A DNA stretch of 10,496 nt. Origin: an uncultured Acetatifactor sp. Lineage in GTDB: Bacteria; Bacillota; Clostridia; Lachnospirales; Lachnospiraceae. The position numbers were made by a program, and so were the translations under genes. The notes beneath the pieces were generated by a model. The model worked only from the letters and a program-made list of their open reading frames with translations. It had not been told where the DNA came from and did not search any database. Positions 6,547 to 10,496 of the stretch are shown in pieces. Positions within the stretch are counted from its first letter, which is position 1. Every line of letters starts with the position of its first letter. The stretch is from positions 1-10,496 of the forward strand of contig CANRZC010000058.1 of assembly GCA_947644185.1 (NCBI GenBank), read 5' to 3'.

Positions 6547-7926
6547 TTAGCCCTCAGAGGCTTCGTCTTCCCTGGTGGAGCGGGTCAGTTGCCTGATCCA
6601 GCGGAAGCTGTTGCCGTATACTGCGGCAGGGATGCATTTGAGATACTGGTCTGCATTGAGCATAAGCAGTACAATCACAGGCGACGCATTCCAGCGAAAT
6701 GCACAGGCAAAGGACAGAGGGATCACAATGCCCCAGATGACAATCAGGTCCATGATCATCACATACCGGGTGTCCCCGCCGCCGCAGATGACACCGGTGT
6801 TCATGCACATCTGGTAGGACATCACCACCAGGACTGTGGATTCAATCAGAATAAAGGCATTGGCCAGCTCTCTGGTCTGTGGCTCCAAAGTATACAGGCT
6901 CAGGAGCGGGAGGCGGATAGAGAATAAAACCGTTCCCAAAAGGAGGCCTATGCATAAAAACAGCACCTGAAATGTTCTGGTATATTCCTTGACCTTTGGC
7001 AAATCTCCAGTACCTACAGCTTTTCCTGTCAGGATAGCAGCGGCGGAGGAAGCCCCCACAGACATCACCTTCAGGAACATGAAGATAGTGGAGGAGATGG
7101 AATGGGCGGCAATGGCGCTGGAGGACATATGCCCCAGAATCACAGTCTGCAGAGCTGTGTTGCAGCCCCAGAGGAAGCCAGTGGTCACCACCGGGAGGCT
7201 GACATGAACGTAGTCTTTTGCCAGAAGAGCGTCAATATGTAGGAGATCCCTGATCCGCAGCCGCAGCAGCTTGTCCCGGTACAGCACATAGAAGATAACG
7301 ATCAGGCATTCCACGATGCGGGCAGTGAGGGTTCCGATGGCAGCGCCCTTTGCACCCAGCTCAGGAAAACCAAAATGGCCTTTGATGAGAGTATAGTTAA
7401 TGGTACAGTTCAGCAAAAGCGCTATGACAGATACATACAGGGCGATGCTCACTTTTTCCACAATGCGCATGGTGCCCAAAAGGATTGTGGTCACAGCAAA
7501 GAAGAGATAGCTGAACCTGACAATAGACAGATAATCCATGCCCTGCCTAATGATAGCTTCATCCTTTGTAAAGATCCCAACTGCGCCGTGGGGAAAGAGG
7601 CTGACCAAAGCAAACAGAAGCGCTGCCACAGCCATAGCTGCCCAGAAGGCAATGGCCATCAGCCTGCGCACAGGCTCTGTCTTCTTCTGACCCCAGTATT
7701 GGCTGGCCAATACCACCATGCCATTGCTGATGCCGAAGACCAACTGCTGCAGGATGAACTGGATCTGGTTTACTGCGGCCACGCCGGAGAGTGCAGTCTC
7801 TGAATAGCTGCCCAGCATAATATTGTCCGCCAGGTTCACGCTGAGCACCACGGCCTGCTGAAGCATCAGAGCGCTCATAAGCCGGAAGAAGGATCTATAG
7901 AATGTCTTGTCTCTTGTCATTAACAT
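6547..7926 (-). CDS. MATE-family multidrug/organic cation efflux transporter
   Basis: A 459-residue integral membrane protein of normal MATE length with about twelve hydrophobic helices in two halves. MATE proteins export drugs, dyes or organic cations in exchange for H+ or Na+. Recognisable segments are NLADNIMLGSYSETALSGVA (31-50), SQYWGQ (75-80), LNCTINYTLI (172-181) followed by ELGAKGAAIGT (189-199), and CGGGDTRYVMIMDL (381-394) in the second half. The start at 7926 is preferred to the in-frame ATG at 8043, which lies inside feoB, and to the ATG at 7920. GGAGGGAG at 7941-7934 sits at a suitable distance only for 7926. Only 23 bases separate it from the feoB stop, so it is probably co-transcribed with the iron importer. 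It converges on the receptor gene with a 45-base gap in which I see no convincing terminator. Substrate unknown. Confidence 0.92.
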   Translation of the reverse strand: MLMTRDKTFYRSFFRLMSALMLQQAVVLSVNLADNIMLGSYSETALSGVAAVNQIQFILQQLVFGISNGMVVLASQYWGQKKTEPVRRLMAIAFWAAMAVAALLFALVSLFPHGAVGIFTKDEAIIRQGMDYLSIVRFSYLFFAVTTILLGTMRIVEKVSIALYVSVIALLLNCTINYTLIKGHFGFPELGAKGAAIGTLTARIVECLIVIFYVLYRDKLLRLRIRDLLHIDALLAKDYVHVSLPVVTTGFLWGCNTALQTVILGHMSSSAIAAHSISSTIFMFLKVMSVGASSAAAILTGKAVGTGDLPKVKEYTRTFQVLFLCIGLLLGTVLFSIRLPLLSLYTLEPQTRELANAFILIESTVLVVMSYQMCMNTGVICGGGDTRYVMIMDLIVIWGIVIPLSFACAFRWNASPVIVLLMLNADQYLKCIPAAVYGNSFRWIRQLTRSTREDEASEG

Positions 7927-7933
7927 TGGAAAA

Positions 7934-7941
7934 CTCCCTCC
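7934..7941 (-). promoter_or_regulatory. Ribosome binding site that fixes the MATE start
   Basis: GGAGGGAG on the minus strand lies in the feoB-MATE gap. The GGAGG part is ten bases from the ATG at 7926, and the trailing GGGAG is seven. The next in-frame ATG (7920) would be too far away. Confidence 0.75.
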
Positions 7942-7949
7942 GCTTATTC

Positions 7950-10310
7950 TCAGGCCAGCCCGAAAGCCAGCCCAATCAGCCGTACCACAAAAGCGGCAAT
8001 CCATGCGATCATGCACTGCCCCAGAACCACTCCCACAGCCCATTTCCAGCCCATTTCACGCTTCACGGAGGCGATAGCCGCCACACAGGGCGTGTAGAGG
8101 AGACAGAACACCAGCAGGCTGGCGGCAGCCAGTGGCGTGATTACCGTGAACAGCATTTCTGTGGTGCCCAACAGCACGTTCAAGGTGGAGACCACACTTT
8201 CTTTTGCCATAAAGCCAGTGATCAGAGCTGTGGACATCCGCCAGTCTCCGAAGCCCAGAGGCTTTAGGACAGGGGCGATAATACCTGCAACCGCGGCCAG
8301 CATACTGTCCTGGGAATCCGCCACAATATTTAGATGGAAGTCAAAGGTCTGCAAAAACCAGATGACAATGGTGGCGATAAAGATGACAGAAAAAGCCCTC
8401 TGCAGGAAGTCCTTTGCCTTATCCCAGAGGAGCTGCCCCACATTCTTCGGGCCGGGGAGTCTGTAATTGGGCAGTTCCATGACGAAGGGCACAGCCTCTC
8501 CCTGGAAAACAGTTCCTTTCATGAGGAAAGCCATCAAAATGCCCAGCACTATCCCCAGCAGATATAGCCCTATCATTACCAAAGCCCCCTGCTTTGGAAA
8601 GAAGGCAGCTGTAAAGAACCCATAGATGGGTAGCTTTGCTGAACAGCTCATAAAGGGCGTCAGCAGAATCGTCATCTTTCTGTCGCGCTCCGAGGGCAGC
8701 GTCCTGGTGGCCATCACTCCCGGTACCGTGCAGCCAAAGCCGATGAGCATGGGCACAATGCTGCGGCCTGACAGGCCGATCTTGCGCAGCAGCTTATCCA
8801 TGACAAAGGCCACTCTGGCAATATAGCCACTGTCCTCCAACAGAGACAGGAAGAAAAACAAAGTCACAATAATGGGCAGGAAGCTCAAGACGCTTCCTAC
8901 GCCGTTAAAAATGCCGTCCATGATCAGGGAGTGGAGCACCTCATTTACATGGAATGCTTTCAGGGCGGAATCCGTTGCCTGGGCCAGGAAGTCCACCCCC
9001 ATTGCCATCAGCTCCTGGAGCCATGCCCCAATCACATTGAATGTCAACCAGAATACAATGCCCATGATACCGATGAAGGCGGGGATGGCAGTGTATTTTC
9101 CCGTCAAAATGCTATCAATCCTTGCACTTCTGGCGTGCTCTTTGGTTTCCCGCGGTTTGACCACAGTGGCGCTGCAGACCTCCCTGATAAAGGAAAAGCG
9201 CATGTCTGCAATAGCTGCAGCCCGGTCCATGCCACTCTCTGTCTCCATCTGGCAGATAATGTGTTCCAACATCTCCTTTTCATTCTGATCTAACCCCAAG
9301 GCCTCCAGAATGCGGGGATCTCCCTCAGTGAGCTTGCTGGCAGCAAAACGCACAGGGATATCAGCTCGCTTTGCGTGATCTTCTATGAGGTGCATGATGG
9401 CGTGAAGGCATCTGTGCACAGCGCCACCGTTCTGATCCTCTTTACAGAAGTCGATTCTGCCAGGGCGTTCCTGGTACTTTGCCACATGGAGGGCGTGGCT
9501 TACCAATTCGTCTATGCCCTCATTCTTTGCAGCCGAAATGGGCACCACAGGGATGCCCAACAGATCCTCCATCTCATTGATCTGGATGGAGCCCCCGTTG
9601 CCCCTGACCTCGTCCATCATATTCAGGGCTAACACCATAGGAATGTCCAGCTCCATGAGCTGCATGGTCAGATACAGGTTTCTCTCTATATTAGAGGCAT
9701 CTACGATATTGATGATGCCTTTTGGATGTTCACGCATGATGAACTGTCTGGTGACGATCTCCTCGCTGGTGTAGGGGGACATGGAATAAATGCCTGGAAG
9801 GTCTGTGATCAGGGTATTGCTGTGCCCCTTGATCATGCCATCCTTTCTGTCTACTGTGACACCGGGGAAATTGCCCACATGCTGGTTGGATCCTGTGAGC
9901 TGGTTGAAGAGAGTGGTCTTGCCGCAGTTCTGGTTGCCCGCCAGTGCGAAAGTTAGCTGTGCATCCTCCGGCAGGGGATTTTCGGTAGCCTTCACATGGT
10001 ATTTGCCGCCCTCACCTAAGCCTGGGTGTTCGATGCGCTTTCTGTCTGCCTGGAGCTCTGGTATCGGTGTCTCAGAGGTTGCACTGTGGACATTGGAGAT
10101 GGCAATCTTCTCAGCATCCGCTATCCGCAGGGTGAGCTCGTAGCCGTGAACCATGAATTCCATTGGATCTCCCATGGGTGCGTATTTGATCAGCATTATG
10201 TCCGTGCCCGGAATGACGCCCATGTCCAGAAAATGCTGACGCAGTGCGCCCTCCCCGCCTACAGCTTCGATGGTGGCCCATTTCCCTATGGGCAATTCTC
10301 TTAAGGTCAT
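7950..10310 (-). CDS. feoB: FeoA-FeoB fusion, ferrous iron transporter
   Basis: A 786-residue fusion that imports Fe(II) across the cytoplasmic membrane. Residues 1-74 form a FeoA (SH3-like) domain, with MTLRELPIGKWATIEAV, HFLDMGVIPGT and a GYELTLR segment near the end. A linker (about 75-118) follows. The FeoB G domain has G1 GNQNCGKT (125-132), G2 T152 in PGVTV, G3 DLPG (170-173), G4 NMMD (230-233) and G5 SAAK (259-262), all intact. The helical guanine-nucleotide dissociation domain spans about 290-395. The membrane part (about 405-786) contains two Gate regions, with GFGCTVPGVMATRT (524-537), SCSAKLPIY (555-563) and LLYTPCVAAIAS (737-748). The cysteines 527 and 742 are in the places expected for iron-type FeoB. 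GAGGAAG at 10323-10317 is a suitable ribosome binding site for the ATG at 10310. No FeoC is seen. The next gene downstream is the MATE transporter. Confidence 0.96.
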   Translation of the reverse strand: MTLRELPIGKWATIEAVGGEGALRQHFLDMGVIPGTDIMLIKYAPMGDPMEFMVHGYELTLRIADAEKIAISNVHSATSETPIPELQADRKRIEHPGLGEGGKYHVKATENPLPEDAQLTFALAGNQNCGKTTLFNQLTGSNQHVGNFPGVTVDRKDGMIKGHSNTLITDLPGIYSMSPYTSEEIVTRQFIMREHPKGIINIVDASNIERNLYLTMQLMELDIPMVLALNMMDEVRGNGGSIQINEMEDLLGIPVVPISAAKNEGIDELVSHALHVAKYQERPGRIDFCKEDQNGGAVHRCLHAIMHLIEDHAKRADIPVRFAASKLTEGDPRILEALGLDQNEKEMLEHIICQMETESGMDRAAAIADMRFSFIREVCSATVVKPRETKEHARSARIDSILTGKYTAIPAFIGIMGIVFWLTFNVIGAWLQELMAMGVDFLAQATDSALKAFHVNEVLHSLIMDGIFNGVGSVLSFLPIIVTLFFFLSLLEDSGYIARVAFVMDKLLRKIGLSGRSIVPMLIGFGCTVPGVMATRTLPSERDRKMTILLTPFMSCSAKLPIYGFFTAAFFPKQGALVMIGLYLLGIVLGILMAFLMKGTVFQGEAVPFVMELPNYRLPGPKNVGQLLWDKAKDFLQRAFSVIFIATIVIWFLQTFDFHLNIVADSQDSMLAAVAGIIAPVLKPLGFGDWRMSTALITGFMAKESVVSTLNVLLGTTEMLFTVITPLAAASLLVFCLLYTPCVAAIASVKREMGWKWAVGVVLGQCMIAWIAAFVVRLIGLAFGLA

Positions 10311-10355
10311 GATGTGCTTCCTCGCTTCCGCAAAAATATATGTAAGGCAGGCAGA

Positions 10356-10384
10356 ATTTTATTGTCATGTATTGTCATGTACAA
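10356..10384 (-). promoter_or_regulatory. feoB: Promoter of the feoAB-MATE operon
   Basis: On the minus strand TTGTAC (10384-10379) and TAAAAT (10361-10356) are separated by 17 bases. The -10 matches five of six positions, but the -35 matches only the TTG core. A weak -35 fits a promoter that is controlled. It lies about 46 bases upstream of the feoB start codon and directly downstream of a terminator, so it would give the operon its own start. Confidence 0.5.
10361..10380 (-). promoter_or_regulatory. Exact 10-bp tandem repeat in the feo promoter spacer, candidate metal-regulator site
   Basis: ATTGTCATGT occurs twice back to back (10361-10370 and 10371-10380 on the plus strand), that is ACATGACAAT twice on the transcribed strand. 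It fills the interval between the predicted -35 and -10. One helical turn between copies suits a dimeric or cooperatively binding regulator. It does not match the classical Fur box or a DtxR palindrome that I can recognise. Iron-responsive control is inferred from the gene it precedes. Confidence 0.45.
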
Positions 10385-10424
10385 AAGAAAAGCTCAGATA
10401 CAGCCGCTTCGCCATACCTGAGCT
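10382..10424 (-). terminator. Intrinsic terminator on the minus strand upstream of feoB
   Basis: On the minus strand AGCTCAGGTA pairs with TATCTGAGCT over 10 bp with one G-U pair. Four more pairs are possible inside (two of them wobble), leaving a loop of about six bases. The tail TTTTCTTTTG follows immediately. It would end transcription from a gene to the right of the window. If a promoter instead lies further upstream of feoB, it could act as an attenuator. In the 72 bases to its right, only short open stretches reach the edge, and none is recognisable as a gene. Confidence 0.7.
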
Positions 10425-10496
10425 CTTGCCCTCGTCGCCTAGAGATGTCAGACCAACAATGCGGTCAATCTATGTCGAACTAAATATACTGCATTT

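Noticed and set aside
7927..8043. Extended MATE start at 8043
   Set aside because: It would overlap the end of feoB by 94 bases and adds a Gly/Cys-rich leader that is feoB read in another frame; the strong ribosome binding site supports 7926.
7375..10304. Long plus-strand reading frames opposite feoB and MATE
   Set aside because: They are antisense shadows with His/Cys/Pro-rich composition and no ribosome binding sites; the minus-strand genes have complete family motifs.
10390..10496. Known metal riboswitch (NiCo/czcD type) ahead of feoB
   Set aside because: I could not find the conserved core segments of that class; only a terminator-like hairpin is visible, and the leader is cut by the window edge.
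10387..10496. Short minus-strand reading frame running through the terminator hairpin
   Set aside because: About 35 codons open across a hairpin and T-tract, with no start codon supported by a ribosome binding site and no recognisable family.

Overview
The window looks like a chromosomal stretch from a Gram-positive anaerobe of the Lachnospiraceae/Clostridia type. The signs are strong AGGAGG-type ribosome binding sites, moderately high GC by eye, a FeoA-FeoB fusion with the GNQNCGKT G1 motif, a duplicated FtsX-type ABC permease, and a BlaI/BlaR1-type pair with a non-penicillin-binding sensor. The taxonomic call is inference. No phage, insertion sequence, CRISPR array, rRNA or tRNA was seen.

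Layout. (1) Positions 1-142, minus strand: the 5' end of a Uma2-like (DUF820) gene running off the left edge. (2) 143-362: a divergent intergenic region holding a tandemly duplicated TTTAAG-type element that looks like an OmpR-family operator. (3) 363-3478, plus strand: a two-gene ABC transporter operon (ATPase plus eight-TM double-FtsX permease), ending in two consecutive hairpins. (4) 3568-6501, plus strand: a promoter carrying two near-identical CTCTAA-N4-TTAGAG dyads, then a BlaI/MecI-family repressor overlapping by ATGA with an 832-residue M56 metalloprotease receptor. (5) 6547-10310, minus strand and convergent: a feoAB fusion followed by a MATE-family transporter 23 bases downstream. 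The feo promoter has an exact 10-bp tandem repeat in its spacer. (6) 10382-10496: an intrinsic terminator on the minus strand for whatever lies to the right, and no gene I can support.

How the parts may work together. The ABC pair resembles transporters used for peptide or antibiotic resistance or for cell-envelope transport. The repressor/protease pair next to it should form a self-contained signalling circuit: an extracellular signal activates the cytoplasm-facing zinc protease, which inactivates the repressor bound at the two dyads. The receptor lacks a penicillin-binding domain and instead carries about 515 extracellular residues in three apparent modules plus a linker, so its ligand is unlikely to be a beta-lactam. 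The minus-strand operon is a ferrous iron importer coupled to a multidrug/organic-cation type exporter. The most interesting part is the BlaR1-like receptor and its unusual operators.
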